Positions 26,670-35,321 are shown, counted from the stretch's first letter. The stretch is 64,000 bases of DNA from an uncultured Lachnospira sp. (GCA_934343805.1 CAKRIN010000014.1:1-64000); one strand, 5' to 3'. Translations and numbers: made by a program. Notes: generated from the letters alone by a model not told the origin.

Positions 26670-27241
26670 TTACGCTTCTGCTGAAGCTTTTAGCTCATTT
26701 GCAAGCTCATATATATTGTTAAGTACTTCTTTGCAGTTTTTCATACTTTCCACTGTAGAGTCTGATACTTTCATTCCCTCTGTTGACGCTGCAGCAACTT
26801 CTTCTCCTGTTGCTGACAAATGTGATATATTGTCTGCTATTACTGATGTCGAGCTAAGTATTTTATTAATACTTTGTTCAGCAACATGTATGCTTGACAT
26901 AAGTTCATCAACTGTATTTCCTAATTCTACAAATGTCTTTTCCGTCTCATCAATGAGCTCATTCTGCTTATTGACTGATAACACTGATTCATTAATGCTT
27001 TCATTGGCTTTTCTTGTATCCTGATTCAACTTATGTATTATGTCCGTGATACTCTCAGATGCTTCTTTAGTCTGTTCTGAAAGCTTACGTATTTCATCTG
27101 CAACTACCGCAAATCCCTTTCCGGCTTCTCCCGCGCGGGCTGCTTCAATAGAAGCATTCAATGCTATGCGATATAACCAAAAACAATTAAAACTGTTGCC
27201 AACACCATCTTATTGGCCCTATGATACTGATTCTCTGTCAT
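26670..27241 (-). pseudogene. Methyl-accepting chemotaxis protein, broken by internal deletion
   Basis: The C-terminal 160 residues are the conserved chemoreceptor signalling hairpin ([21 protein letters not shown], then [15 protein letters not shown]) and half of the coiled coil. Directly upstream, ATG 27241 with an AGAAGGAG site opens a 25-codon frame, [20 protein letters not shown]..., which looks like the receptor's basic start and first membrane helix. It ends at TAG 27164-27166. The two parts are in different frames and joined near GCATAGCATTG, so a deletion appears to have removed the sensor and HAMP regions and broken the frame. The ATG at 27161 is simply an internal methionine. Confidence 0.8.
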
Positions 27242-27353
27242 CTTTTCTCCTTCTGTCACTTATTAATTTAATCTTGATCACGAATTTATATCAGTTTTAA
27301 TATACAACATGTTTAGTCACATTTCAATATTTTTTATCGCTTCTAATGTATTA

Positions 27354-28052
27354 TTATACCCTTAACATTCTGTAACCTATACCAATATGCGTCTGTATAT
27401 ACTGTGGGGAATTGACATCTTTTTCAATTTTCTTTCTTAATGTTGCCATAAATACTCTAAGTGATGCCAGATCATTTTCCCATGAACTTCCCCATATATT
27501 CTTAGTAATATATGTGTATGTCAGCACTCTTCCAACATTTCTTGATAATAATATAAGAAGCTTATATTCAATAGGTGTAAGATGCAGCTCCTCTCCATTC
27601 AGATAAGCACAGCCAGCAGCGTAATCAATTTTTAATTCTCCATTCTCGAATACACTTGTATTCTGATTCATATCCGTCTGCATAAGCGACAATCTTCTTA
27701 CTGTTACACGCAATCTTGCAAGAAGCTCATCTACTGAAAACGGCTTTGTAAGATAATCATCTGCCCCTGCATCAAGTGCTTCTATCTTATCGGCATCTTC
27801 AGTTCTTGCGCTTATAACAATTATTGGTGTATTAGTCCATGTTCTTATCTTTTTTATAACTTCCACCCCATCTATATCAGGAAGTCCTAAGTCTAACAGA
27901 ATTATATCAGGATTATGTGATGCAGTCTGTGAAATAGCACTCTCTCCATTCACAGCAGTTAAATATCTGTAATTATTAGTTTTTAATGTTGTTGTTATGA
28001 GATTTCTTATTGGTGAATCATCCTCAACTACAAGAACCTGTGTTTTATTCAT
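27354..28052 (-). CDS. kdpE: KdpE-like OmpR-family response regulator
   Basis: A 232-residue two-component regulator. The receiver domain has VVEDDSPIRN, the phosphorylated aspartate in IILLDLGLPDIDG, VISART and the conserved lysine in YLTKPFSVDEL. The winged-helix DNA-binding domain follows (LTPIEYKLLILLSRN through IGIGYRMLRV). It overlaps the kinase gene by eight bases. Similarity is closest to KdpE, but here it follows ktrB-ktrA rather than kdpFABC, so the likely regulon is the Ktr potassium system. Confidence 0.88.
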   Translation of the reverse strand: MNKTQVLVVEDDSPIRNLITTTLKTNNYRYLTAVNGESAISQTASHNPDIILLDLGLPDIDGVEVIKKIRTWTNTPIIVISARTEDADKIEALDAGADDYLTKPFSVDELLARLRVTVRRLSLMQTDMNQNTSVFENGELKIDYAAGCAYLNGEELHLTPIEYKLLILLSRNVGRVLTYTYITKNIWGSSWENDLASLRVFMATLRKKIEKDVNSPQYIQTHIGIGYRMLRV

Positions 28053-29127
28053 TCAAATGTACCTCACTTAACTGCATTTTGAATTCGAATATGCATCCAT
28101 GTGGTGTATTATCCCTTAATTCCAGTTCACTTCCATGTGCATTTATAATAGTTTTACATAAAGATAACCCCAGTCCCAGACTTCTTCTGTTATCTGCAAT
28201 TTCATTGTTACAGGTAAAAAATGTATCAAATACATTTTCTTTCATATCATCAGGTATTCCCGCACCATTATCTTCAATGGCTATAATTACATATCTGCCT
28301 TCTTTTCTTGCTTTAATATATATATCAGAGCCTTCCTGCGTATACTTTACTGCATTATCAACTATATTAATAATAACCTGTATTATAAGTCTGGCATCCA
28401 TTTTCACAAGAAGCAGTTCTTTGCCGCAATCTACATGTATTTTATGTTCACAGCTTTTTCTGTTGATATGTTTTAATGCTTCAGCAATAACTTCGTCTAT
28501 CAGCTGGTCAGACATATTAAGAGTTACTGTTCCATCCTCAAATCTTGTTACAAACAATATATTCTCTACCAGACTGATTAACCATTCTGAATCATCATAT
28601 ATATCTGTAAATATCTGCTCTCTCGTATCATTATCAAGCTTATCATAATTGTACATAAGATTATTGGCATTACCTGATATTGATGTGAGTGGTGTTCTTA
28701 AATCGTGCGAAATTGTCCTTAAAAGATTAGCCCTTAACTGTAGTGTCTTTTCCCTGTAAGCAGCCTGTTCTGACATACGAACATGTTTTTTCAGCTTAGA
28801 TGCCAGAGTTCCTGTAAGCATTGACGCAGCAAGCATAATAACGCATGTGAGCGGATATCCTGTGTCATATGCATGAAAAGTAAATCTTGGTTCTGTCAGA
28901 AAGAAATTCATCAGAACAACACTTACCAGTGAACCTGCTACACTCCAGATATATCCATTGGTGAATATTGAAATTAAAAGCACACACAGAAGATATACCA
29001 TAGTAACATTTGATTCTGTAAATCCAATATATATAAGCAGCATTCCTATTACTGTTGCAATGCTTAAAAAGCCTATTGTTATTAAGAATTCTTTTATAAA
29101 TTTTTTCAATTTCTTTTCCGTGTTCAT
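28045..29127 (-). CDS. KdpD-like sensor histidine kinase lacking the KdpD/Usp cytoplasmic domains
   Basis: A 360-residue membrane kinase. About residues 12-105 form the four-helix DUF4118 membrane unit typical of KdpD. Then come the phospho-acceptor H-box TISHDLRTPLTSISGNANN, the N-box IVDNAVKYTQEGS and the ATP-lid IEDNGAGIPDDMK. The large N-terminal KdpD and universal-stress domains of full-length KdpD (about 900 residues) are absent. The frame has an upstream GTG at 29133, but AAGGTGG fits ATG 29127 better. It is coupled to its response regulator by an 8-base overlap. Confidence 0.85.
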   Translation of the reverse strand: MNTEKKLKKFIKEFLITIGFLSIATVIGMLLIYIGFTESNVTMVYLLCVLLISIFTNGYIWSVAGSLVSVVLMNFFLTEPRFTFHAYDTGYPLTCVIMLAASMLTGTLASKLKKHVRMSEQAAYREKTLQLRANLLRTISHDLRTPLTSISGNANNLMYNYDKLDNDTREQIFTDIYDDSEWLISLVENILFVTRFEDGTVTLNMSDQLIDEVIAEALKHINRKSCEHKIHVDCGKELLLVKMDARLIIQVIINIVDNAVKYTQEGSDIYIKARKEGRYVIIAIEDNGAGIPDDMKENVFDTFFTCNNEIADNRRSLGLGLSLCKTIINAHGSELELRDNTPHGCIFEFKMQLSEVHLNE

Positions 29128-29169
29128 TACCACCTTATTTTATTTTGTATATAATAACACATATTCACA

Positions 29170-29349
29170 TCAATATCTCTTTTTTTCATTATCATCACTT
29201 TCATTCAATATAGCATTCATTGTATCTTTGTCATTGGTTCTTCTTGTCCTGTTCATAAATCCGTCTATTTTAGACATAACATACCATCCTGCAGCCATAA
29301 ATAATAATATCACAACTATAAGTATTGTTATAATCAATCCTATCTTCAT
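29170..29349 (-). CDS. Small single-pass membrane protein in the potassium operon
   Basis: A 59-residue protein with one membrane helix at the N-terminus (KIGLIITILIVVILLFMAAGWYVM) and a charged cytoplasmic tail (NRTRRTNDKD...DDNEKKRY). AGGGGG lies eight bases before ATG 29349; another ATG six bases earlier is too close to it. It sits between ktrA and the KdpD-like kinase with small gaps, so it is probably a real cotranscribed gene. Its size recalls accessory peptides such as KdpF, but no sequence match is claimed. Confidence 0.65.
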   Translation of the reverse strand: MKIGLIITILIVVILLFMAAGWYVMSKIDGFMNRTRRTNDKDTMNAILNESDDNEKKRY

Positions 29350-29366
29350 GCTCATGCCCCCTAACC

Positions 29367-30017
29367 TTAAACCTTAAAGCATTTTTTCAGATTTTTATAA
29401 TCTCCTAACACAAGTAATGTAATATCTTCTGTAAGTACAATATCTGGTTCAACATTTACATTTATTGAATTTTTATGCTTTATAGCCATTATATTTACTC
29501 CATATTTTCTTCTTATATCAAGCTCAATAATGCTTTTACCTAACCACGACTCAGGAACTTCCACTTCGAGAATTGCATGAGTATTATCCAGTTGTATTAA
29601 ATCAAGAATATGATCCGCAGTATAACGTACTGCAGCCCACTTTGCTTCGTGTTTTTCAGGATATACAACTGCATCTGCACCATTGCGCAGCAGAAATTTT
29701 TCCTGTACATCCCGCTCAGCTCTTGATACCACATATCTGGCGCCAAGTTCCTTTAACAGTGATGTTGTTTCCAGCGAATTCTGAAAACTGTCACCGATTG
29801 TCACCATACACACATCAAAATTCCCAACACCTAATGATTTCAAAAATTCAGCATTCGTGCTGTCTCCAATCTGTGCATTCGTAACTATATTCATAACATC
29901 GTTAATTCTATTTTCATCTGTATCAACTGCCATCACCTGATGTCCAAGCTGATTAAGCTGCATAGCCATATGTTTTCCAAATCTTCCGGCTCCTATAAGT
30001 AATACATTCTTTTTCAT
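29367..30017 (-). CDS. ktrA: Potassium channel regulatory subunit KtrA/TrkA
   Basis: A 216-residue RCK protein that gates the KtrB potassium channel. The N-terminal Rossmann domain has LIGAGRFGKHMA (residues 7-18), the acidic AVDTDENRIND end of strand 2 and QIGDSTNAEFL. The C-terminal TrkA_C domain (about 135-216), a known c-di-AMP-binding type in KtrA proteins, follows. It lies nine bases after ktrB. Length is typical. Confidence 0.94.
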   Translation of the reverse strand: MKKNVLLIGAGRFGKHMAMQLNQLGHQVMAVDTDENRINDVMNIVTNAQIGDSTNAEFLKSLGVGNFDVCMVTIGDSFQNSLETTSLLKELGARYVVSRAERDVQEKFLLRNGADAVVYPEKHEAKWAAVRYTADHILDLIQLDNTHAILEVEVPESWLGKSIIELDIRRKYGVNIMAIKHKNSINVNVEPDIVLTEDITLLVLGDYKNLKKCFKV

Positions 30018-30026
30018 ATTGTGCTC

Positions 30027-31361
30027 CTATCCTATATTAATCTTTTCTTCAGGAAATTTTGAATAGCTGTTTCCATTTCCAGAAAAAGCAGCATATATTA
30101 AAGTAAGACCGCCAACTCTGCCCATAAACATAAGAATAATAAGAACAATTCTTGATAATATTCCAAGCTGTGGAGTAATACCTAATGTCAATCCGACCGT
30201 ACCTACTGCTGATGCTGTTTCAAAAAGACATTTTCCTAATGAAATTCCATCTGTAACATTTATAATAAATGCGCCCGTGACAAATAATGTAATGTACATC
30301 ATAGCTATCGTAGCTGCATTTTTAACTGTATCGTTATCTATTCTTCTTTCAAAAAAATGAATATTCTTATTTCTCTTAAATGTTGCAACCATGTTTCCCA
30401 TAAGAACTGCAAATGTGGTTGTTTTCATACCACCTGCTGTTGAACCTGGTGAACCACCTATGAGCATAAGAACAATCATAACCATTACAGATGCCTGTTT
30501 CATTGCATTAAGGTCAACCGTATTAAATCCCGCAGTCCTTAATGTCACTGATTGAAAAAGTGCCTTAAATACAGGCATTTTCTCGCTTCCAGTCATCATA
30601 TCATTTATCATAAATATAATTGCAGGTACTGTTATAAGAACGGCTGTTGTAACAATTATTAATTTGCTCTGCATCTTATATCTTTTAAAATGATACTTAT
30701 TATTCTTAATATCTTCCCACGTAACAAATCCAATTCCACCAATCACAATAAGAAGCATCAATGTAATATTAATAACAGGGTTACAGGCATATGTCGTCAT
30801 TGAAGCAAATTGATTATCCGCTGTTCCTAATACATCAAATCCTGCATTACAGAATGCTGATATAGAATGAAATATTGCAAACCAGATTCCTTTCAATCCA
30901 TAATCCCTGCAGAATACCGGCATCATAAGCAATGCTCCTAATAATTCTATGATGAATGTTCCTTTTAATATAAAGCCGGTAAGCCTGACTATTCCGCCAA
31001 CCACCGGTGCTGACACAGATTCCTGCATAAAGCTTCTCTGCATTAGAGACACTTTCTTTCCTGACAATAAAGAAAATGCAACGGCAACAGTAATTACGCC
31101 AAGTCCTCCTATCTGTATAAGCGTAATTATTACAAGCTGTCCAAATAAAGACCAGTAGCTTCCTGTATCCAGTACTACTAATCCGGTAACGCATACCGCT
31201 GATGTAGATGTAAATAATGCATCACCAAATGGTGTTACACAGCCACTGGCTGATGAAACCGGCAGCATAAGAAGCAATGCTCCTAATATAATTAATCCAC
31301 CAAATCCAATTGTTATAACCCGGAATGATGACAAATGTTTTCTTATCCTGTCGTCAAACAT
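30027..31361 (-). CDS. ktrB: Potassium uptake channel subunit KtrB/TrkH
   Basis: A 444-residue membrane protein with four pore-loop repeats, the hallmark of TrkH/KtrB: TSTSAVCVTGLVVLDTG, FHSISAFCNAGFDV, VTLRTAGFNTVD and FETASAVGTVGLTLG. The loop GGSPGSTAGGMKTTTF is also diagnostic. It imports K+ with KtrA as gating subunit. I place the start at ATG 31361 behind AAAAGGGG; an ATG at 31433 would add 24 residues encoded within the leader hairpin. That binding site is itself buried in a long stem. Confidence 0.94.
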   Translation of the reverse strand: MFDDRIRKHLSSFRVITIGFGGLIILGALLLMLPVSSASGCVTPFGDALFTSTSAVCVTGLVVLDTGSYWSLFGQLVIITLIQIGGLGVITVAVAFSLLSGKKVSLMQRSFMQESVSAPVVGGIVRLTGFILKGTFIIELLGALLMMPVFCRDYGLKGIWFAIFHSISAFCNAGFDVLGTADNQFASMTTYACNPVINITLMLLIVIGGIGFVTWEDIKNNKYHFKRYKMQSKLIIVTTAVLITVPAIIFMINDMMTGSEKMPVFKALFQSVTLRTAGFNTVDLNAMKQASVMVMIVLMLIGGSPGSTAGGMKTTTFAVLMGNMVATFKRNKNIHFFERRIDNDTVKNAATIAMMYITLFVTGAFIINVTDGISLGKCLFETASAVGTVGLTLGITPQLGILSRIVLIILMFMGRVGGLTLIYAAFSGNGNSYSKFPEEKINIG

Positions 31362-31369
31362 AAAAAAAT

Positions 31370-31419
31370 CCCCTTTTCTAACATAATTAAAATCTACCAG
31401 AATTATGTTAAAAAAGGGG
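31370..31419 (-). promoter_or_regulatory. Leader stem-loop covering the ktrB ribosome binding site
   Basis: On the minus strand CCCCTTTTTTAACATAATT pairs with AATTATGTTAGAAAAGGGG (about 18 bp) around a 12-base loop. The 3' strand of the stem contains the AAAAGGGG Shine-Dalgarno sequence of ktrB and is followed by ATTTTTTTATG. It could therefore act as an RBS-masking hairpin, as an intrinsic terminator of the upstream ABC genes, or as both. Confidence 0.75.
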
Positions 31420-31459
31420 TTAAGCATTTCCATATGATATTAAGATTATATTAAGATTA

Positions 31460-32350
31460 TTATCTCTCCCGAATCATGATAATCAGAAGATAAGCTGCTC
31501 CGAATACAAGTATGCTTCCAGCCATGATTAAATACATCTGTGGCACACTCACGACATGTCCTCTGAATACAGGATTACAGTCGAGAGTATTCCTTATGAC
31601 TGTGACCGCTTCTGACGGCATCCCTGTGTCTGCCATCTCTTTATACACTCCGTTTAGCATGTGGTTCTTAACCAGGGACGTTCCATATGTACCTGGAAGG
31701 TAGGACAATGCTTTCTGCAGCCCTGAGCTAAAATTAGATATCGGCATGTATGCGCCGCACACAAATCCATACCCTGCACTTACAATAGTTCCAACTGCCG
31801 ACAACTGTCCCTGAGTCTTTAACGGATAGCTTACAATACTTGAAAGCGTGCTTCCGAATAACACAAGAAAAATCATATCCATTATTACAAATATTACATC
31901 TGACACACTCATATACCAGCCCATTTTCAATATGTAAAGCAGGCATAATGCAAGTGCTGTGCCATTAACCATAAGCGAATTAAGTACTGTTGATAAGAAA
32001 TATCCTATATAAATCTTTGTTTTGCTTACAGGCGAAACATCAAAATCTTTTCTTGCTCCGCTGGCTCTGTCCTGAACCATCGTAAGATTTACGCAGAATG
32101 TAACAGTTACACAGCTTACTGCAAGAAGTGCCGCAGCTAACTGTGCTGCCACTGTGCCGTTAATTATTTTGTCTGATAAATCAATCATGTCCTTAGTTGC
32201 AGAAACGAAGGAGTCCTTGTATACATTTGCTAAAAATGTTGCATACAAAACAATAAGAATTGCCGGAGTTATCATTGATGAAAACAACATTCCTTTGTCC
32301 TTAAAAAAGAGTTTTCTGTTTCTGCTTACAAGTGCTGTTATCTCTTTCAT
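31460..32350 (-). CDS. ABC-2 type transporter permease
   Basis: A 296-residue membrane protein with a basic cytoplasmic N-terminus (KEITALVSRNRKLFFKDKG) and about six membrane segments. A long extracytoplasmic loop lies between the first and second helices (about residues 40-80). This is the pattern of ABC-2 exporters. It follows its ATPase with a 4-base overlap. The membership of a LytTR/DUF3021/ABC operon suggests export of or resistance to a peptide or drug; the substrate is unknown. ATG 32350 is chosen over the adjacent ATG at 32353. Confidence 0.85.
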   Translation of the reverse strand: MKEITALVSRNRKLFFKDKGMLFSSMITPAILIVLYATFLANVYKDSFVSATKDMIDLSDKIINGTVAAQLAAALLAVSCVTVTFCVNLTMVQDRASGARKDFDVSPVSKTKIYIGYFLSTVLNSLMVNGTALALCLLYILKMGWYMSVSDVIFVIMDMIFLVLFGSTLSSIVSYPLKTQGQLSAVGTIVSAGYGFVCGAYMPISNFSSGLQKALSYLPGTYGTSLVKNHMLNGVYKEMADTGMPSEAVTVIRNTLDCNPVFRGHVVSVPQMYLIMAGSILVFGAAYLLIIMIRER

Positions 32351-33258
32351 CACTGACCACCTCCCAGTATTTTTCCTGTCACAGCAAGAAATACATCATC
32401 CATGCCGCCTTTTACGACCTCATAATCTCGGAATATCTCCTGATGTTTCACAATCATTTTCGTAGCTTCAAGTGTGTTCTTAACCTGAATCCTGTAACCA
32501 TCACGGATTGCTTTGTACTCTGTTCCCAAAGTTTTAATCTCATCCTCTGTAACTCCGTACAAAGATATCGTATCCTGAACATATTCGTTCTTTAATTCCA
32601 AAGGGGTTCCCTCTGCCACAATACTTCCCTTATCAAGAATTACAACATATCCGGCACTTGCCGCCTCCTCCATGTAATGAGTTGTAAGAAATACTGTCAT
32701 GTTCTCCTCTGTCCGAAGCCTCTCAATAACATTCCATATAAGAAGCCTTGTCTGCGGATCAAGCCCAGTCGTCGGCTCGTCAAGAATCAGTATCTCAGGT
32801 CTGTGAATCAGCGCCCTTGCAATATCAATCCTTCTTCTCTGTCCGCCTGACAGCTTACCAACCGGTCTGTTAATGTAATCCCCGAAATCAAGTATCCCAA
32901 CCAGTTCTGCCATTCTCTTTTCAAATGCATTTCCGGTAATTCCATACAACGCCGCCCTGCTTTTGAGATTTTCCTTAACTGTAAGAGGTTTATCAAGAAC
33001 ACTGTCCTGAAACACAACTCCCAACATTCTCTTTGTTTCACTGCCTGCCCTGTCTGCCTCTTTATCCTTAATCCACACATTTCCGCTGTCCTTGCGAAGC
33101 TGCCCACATATAATAGAAATCGTTGTGCTTTTTCCCGCACCATTTACACCTAAAAATGCGAACAATTCTCCCTTCTTTACGCAGAAACTTAAGTCATTAA
33201 CTGCCTTCACATCGCCAAAACATTTATTCAGATGTTCTATCTTAATAATATCCGACAT
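32350..33258 (-). CDS. ABC transporter ATP-binding protein
   Basis: A 302-residue ATPase of the multidrug/daunorubicin (DrrA/CcmA-like) class. Walker A is GVNGAGKST, the signature is KLSGGQRRRIDIARALI, Walker B is EILILDEPTTGLDP and the H-loop is FLTTHYMEEA. A C-terminal extension of about 80 residues (from ELKNEYVQDT) is typical of this exporter type. Its membrane partner follows immediately. Confidence 0.93.
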   Translation of the reverse strand: MSDIIKIEHLNKCFGDVKAVNDLSFCVKKGELFAFLGVNGAGKSTTISIICGQLRKDSGNVWIKDKEADRAGSETKRMLGVVFQDSVLDKPLTVKENLKSRAALYGITGNAFEKRMAELVGILDFGDYINRPVGKLSGGQRRRIDIARALIHRPEILILDEPTTGLDPQTRLLIWNVIERLRTEENMTVFLTTHYMEEAASAGYVVILDKGSIVAEGTPLELKNEYVQDTISLYGVTEDEIKTLGTEYKAIRDGYRIQVKNTLEATKMIVKHQEIFRDYEVVKGGMDDVFLAVTGKILGGGQ

Positions 33259-33277
33259 AGCCCCTCCTTAATGAGAA

Positions 33278-33853
33278 TTATTTCATGTATTTATTAATCC
33301 ATTCTACCATATCCAGCTTGCCATTACCGCAATATTCATGTCCCTGCAGTGAAAGTCCTATCTTACTTAGTTCAGCTTCTGCATTTGAAGTGCCAAGCTT
33401 CTCATATTCTGCATACACAAGAGCTAATTTCTTATTAAAGTCTGACACATTATTATTCTGCTTCCAGTTTTTAACCACACGCGCAACCTGCTCCTCGACA
33501 AGTGAATTGCCTGCTGCCAGCGCTCTTAAACTTACCGCCTGCTTTATAACATTATCCGAAGTCTCCTTATCGTCTGCTGATACATTTGCATTAATCTCAT
33601 CTAATGCACTCTGGATTTCTTTAACTGCGTATGGATTGATTCCTGTTATATCAACGACTTCTTCTGTTATCTTTTCCACTGAAGTCTTTTCTTCTACTGA
33701 TGTACTGCTCTGTGCTTCTTCTTTCTTAGTAGTTGATTGTGTCTGGACAGCCGTACTATTTACCGCTGAAGTCTCCTTATCATCTGCTTTGCTTCCACAA
33801 CCAATTAAACCAATTACTGCAACTAAAGCTGCTGCGTATAATAATCTTTTCAT
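33278..33853 (-). CDS. Small lipoprotein of the LytTR/ABC operon
   Basis: A 191-residue predicted lipoprotein. The signal has MKRLLYAAALVAVIGLIGCG with lipobox LIGC at about residue 19, followed by a 45-residue Ser/Thr/Glu-rich linker and a helical domain ending in CGNGKLDMVEWINKYMK. No enzyme motif is seen. Its start overlaps the DUF3021 gene by four bases, so it belongs to the operon and may sense or present the transported compound. Family not recognised. Confidence 0.7.
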   Translation of the reverse strand: MKRLLYAAALVAVIGLIGCGSKADDKETSAVNSTAVQTQSTTKKEEAQSSTSVEEKTSVEKITEEVVDITGINPYAVKEIQSALDEINANVSADDKETSDNVIKQAVSLRALAAGNSLVEEQVARVVKNWKQNNNVSDFNKKLALVYAEYEKLGTSNAEAELSKIGLSLQGHEYCGNGKLDMVEWINKYMK

Positions 33854-34293
33854 ATAACATTACTCTCCTTTATCATATTATTTCTTCTTTCTTTAAGTTT
33901 TTTATTAACATCTGCCGCTGTCTTTACATTTTTACTGTAATCGACTATATGCCAGAATACTTTTCCAATCAGGATAAATACGGCATATACAACTGCGTCT
34001 CTTGCATCAAACCAGAATTGCCAGTGATGTGCCAGTGGCAGCAGTATTATTTCAAGCAATAACAGATGTAATATTGTCCTTATCCACCATGCTTTTTGCG
34101 ATAACTCATCCTTTGAGTAGTAAACTGCCAGCGAAGCCAGAGCTATGAATGCCAATAAAAGACACTGTCCAAAATATGTCACAAGATTCAGTTTTCTTGT
34201 CGGGTCAAAAAACAGGCACATGAAGAACGAACATATCATAAGAATTCCGCACAATGTCACATACCGTTTCATCCACATCATTAATCTATCCAT
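33850..34293 (-). CDS. DUF3021 family membrane protein
   Basis: A 147-residue protein with four membrane helices and a basic, helical C-terminal tail (KNVKTAADVNKKLKERRNN). This matches DUF3021, which is nearly always encoded beside a LytTR DNA-binding protein and is thought to act as its membrane anti-activator. Here it starts ten bases after the LytTR gene. It probably controls that regulator, which in turn drives the operon. Confidence 0.8.
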   Translation of the reverse strand: MDRLMMWMKRYVTLCGILMICSFFMCLFFDPTRKLNLVTYFGQCLLLAFIALASLAVYYSKDELSQKAWWIRTILHLLLLEIILLPLAHHWQFWFDARDAVVYAVFILIGKVFWHIVDYSKNVKTAADVNKKLKERRNNMIKESNVI

Positions 34294-34303
34294 ACATTTC
34301 TCC

Positions 34304-34741
34304 TTACATTCCTAACAGGCGTTTTAATTCCGATACATATTTCCGCGAAACAATAACCGTTTCCCCATTGGTCAGCACCGCTTCGAATCTTCCTGAAACT
34401 GACGGTTTTATGTACTCAACCTTATCTGCATTCAGAACCATTGACTTACTACATCTGAAAAATGACATTCCCTCGCTCAGCTTCTCGAATTCATAAAGCT
34501 TCTCATGCGATACATATACATCACTGTTCCCATATACGAATGAATTTCCGTCAACCACTTCAAAATAATATATATCCGACAATTCAATCCTGTAAAATGC
34601 TCCATTTTTATACACTCCAACTGAATTCTGCGCCGACACCACATTTCTTACCTTCTCCACCCATGCCGCCTGCGAATCACAGCATTTTACCAGAACTTCC
34701 TCTGCCCTGCTGTCTGTAATCTGTTCTATTGTGAATTTCAA
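34304..34741 (-). CDS. LytTR-type transcriptional regulator without receiver domain
   Basis: A 145-residue protein: a short N-terminal strand-helix unit, then a LytTR DNA-binding domain (about residues 45-145). It contains YRIELSDIYYFEVVDGNSFVY, a FFRCSKSMVLNADKVEYIKP segment and VSRKYVSELKRLLG. There is no phosphoacceptor domain; in such systems the adjacent DUF3021 membrane protein is the likely controller. The start codon is TTG (34741) with AAGGGTG upstream. It is the first gene of a five-gene operon. Confidence 0.88.
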   Translation of the reverse strand: MKFTIEQITDSRAEEVLVKCCDSQAAWVEKVRNVVSAQNSVGVYKNGAFYRIELSDIYYFEVVDGNSFVYGNSDVYVSHEKLYEFEKLSEGMSFFRCSKSMVLNADKVEYIKPSVSGRFEAVLTNGETVIVSRKYVSELKRLLGM

Positions 34742-34886
34742 AACATCACCCTTACTTTCTTTTGTTTATACAAATGCTTTATTCATATATATACTTTTTC
34801 CATCCCCATGTCTATACACTTACTACCAAGTTGCATTTTAAGCATGCCAAGTTGCATTCAAGCCGCTCATACTTCTGCCCTTTTTA

Positions 34887-35080
34887 CATACGAATCCACT
34901 ATTTCCATGCTTCTTCGTATGCTTTTCCTCCCGTCTCTTCTCTGACCTTTCCTCTTTCCTGCTCTCTTTTACATACGAATCCACTATCTCACGGCTTTTT
35001 CGTATGCTTTTCCTCCCATCTCTTCTCTGACCTTGCTCTATTTTGCGTACGAATCCACTATCTTATGGCTTCTTCGTATG
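34887..35080. repeat. Three tandem copies of a 35-bp stem-loop repeat
   Basis: Copies at 34887-34921, 34972-35006 and 35046-35080 each start CATACGAATCCACTAT (third copy CGTACGAA...) and end TTCGTATG, giving an 8-bp stem. The intervening 50 and 39 bases are also similar (CTTTTCCTCCCrTCTCTTCTCTGACC), so whole units of about 85 and 74 bases are repeated. The rest of the 580-base gap (34742-35321) contains only the LytTR operon promoter region and a terminator. The open frame through it is not a credible gene. Confidence 0.85.
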
Positions 35081-35244
35081 CTTTCACACTCATCTCTTCT
35101 TTTGCTTTCCCCATTTCCACATGCAACAACTATCAAAAACACTTTTCCAGACAAAATACTTTCCCTAAACGCAACTACATCCACATCAAATCTATAGATT
35201 CATCATCAAAAAGCATCTTAAACATTATAAGCTGCCTTCTGTAT

Positions 35245-35275
35245 AAAAAAAGACACAAAGCTGTTAACTCTGTGC
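35245..35275 (-). terminator. Intrinsic terminator at the end of the cobalamin operon
   Basis: On the minus strand GGCACAGAG and CTTTGTGTC pair (nine pairs, two or three G-U) around seven bases and are followed by seven T. It lies about 46 bases after the last gene of the cobalamin operon and is the clear candidate for its end. Confidence 0.85.
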
Positions 35276-35321
35276 CTTGTGCAATTATATTCACTTTATA
35301 AAACGCTTTATAAAATAACCT

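Noticed and set aside
26670..27161. Intact 163-residue chemotaxis protein
   Set aside because: The first methionine is inside the conserved signalling tip, and the real start with a membrane helix lies upstream in another frame.
34887..35080. CRISPR-like array (35-bp repeats with 39- and 50-bp spacers)
   Set aside because: Only three units, the spacers resemble one another, the repeats diverge, and no cas genes are present; it is a tandem stem-loop repeat.
34762..35301. 179-codon plus-strand open frame
   Set aside because: It runs through the stem-loop repeats and a terminator, has no ribosome binding site and has a composition unlike a protein.
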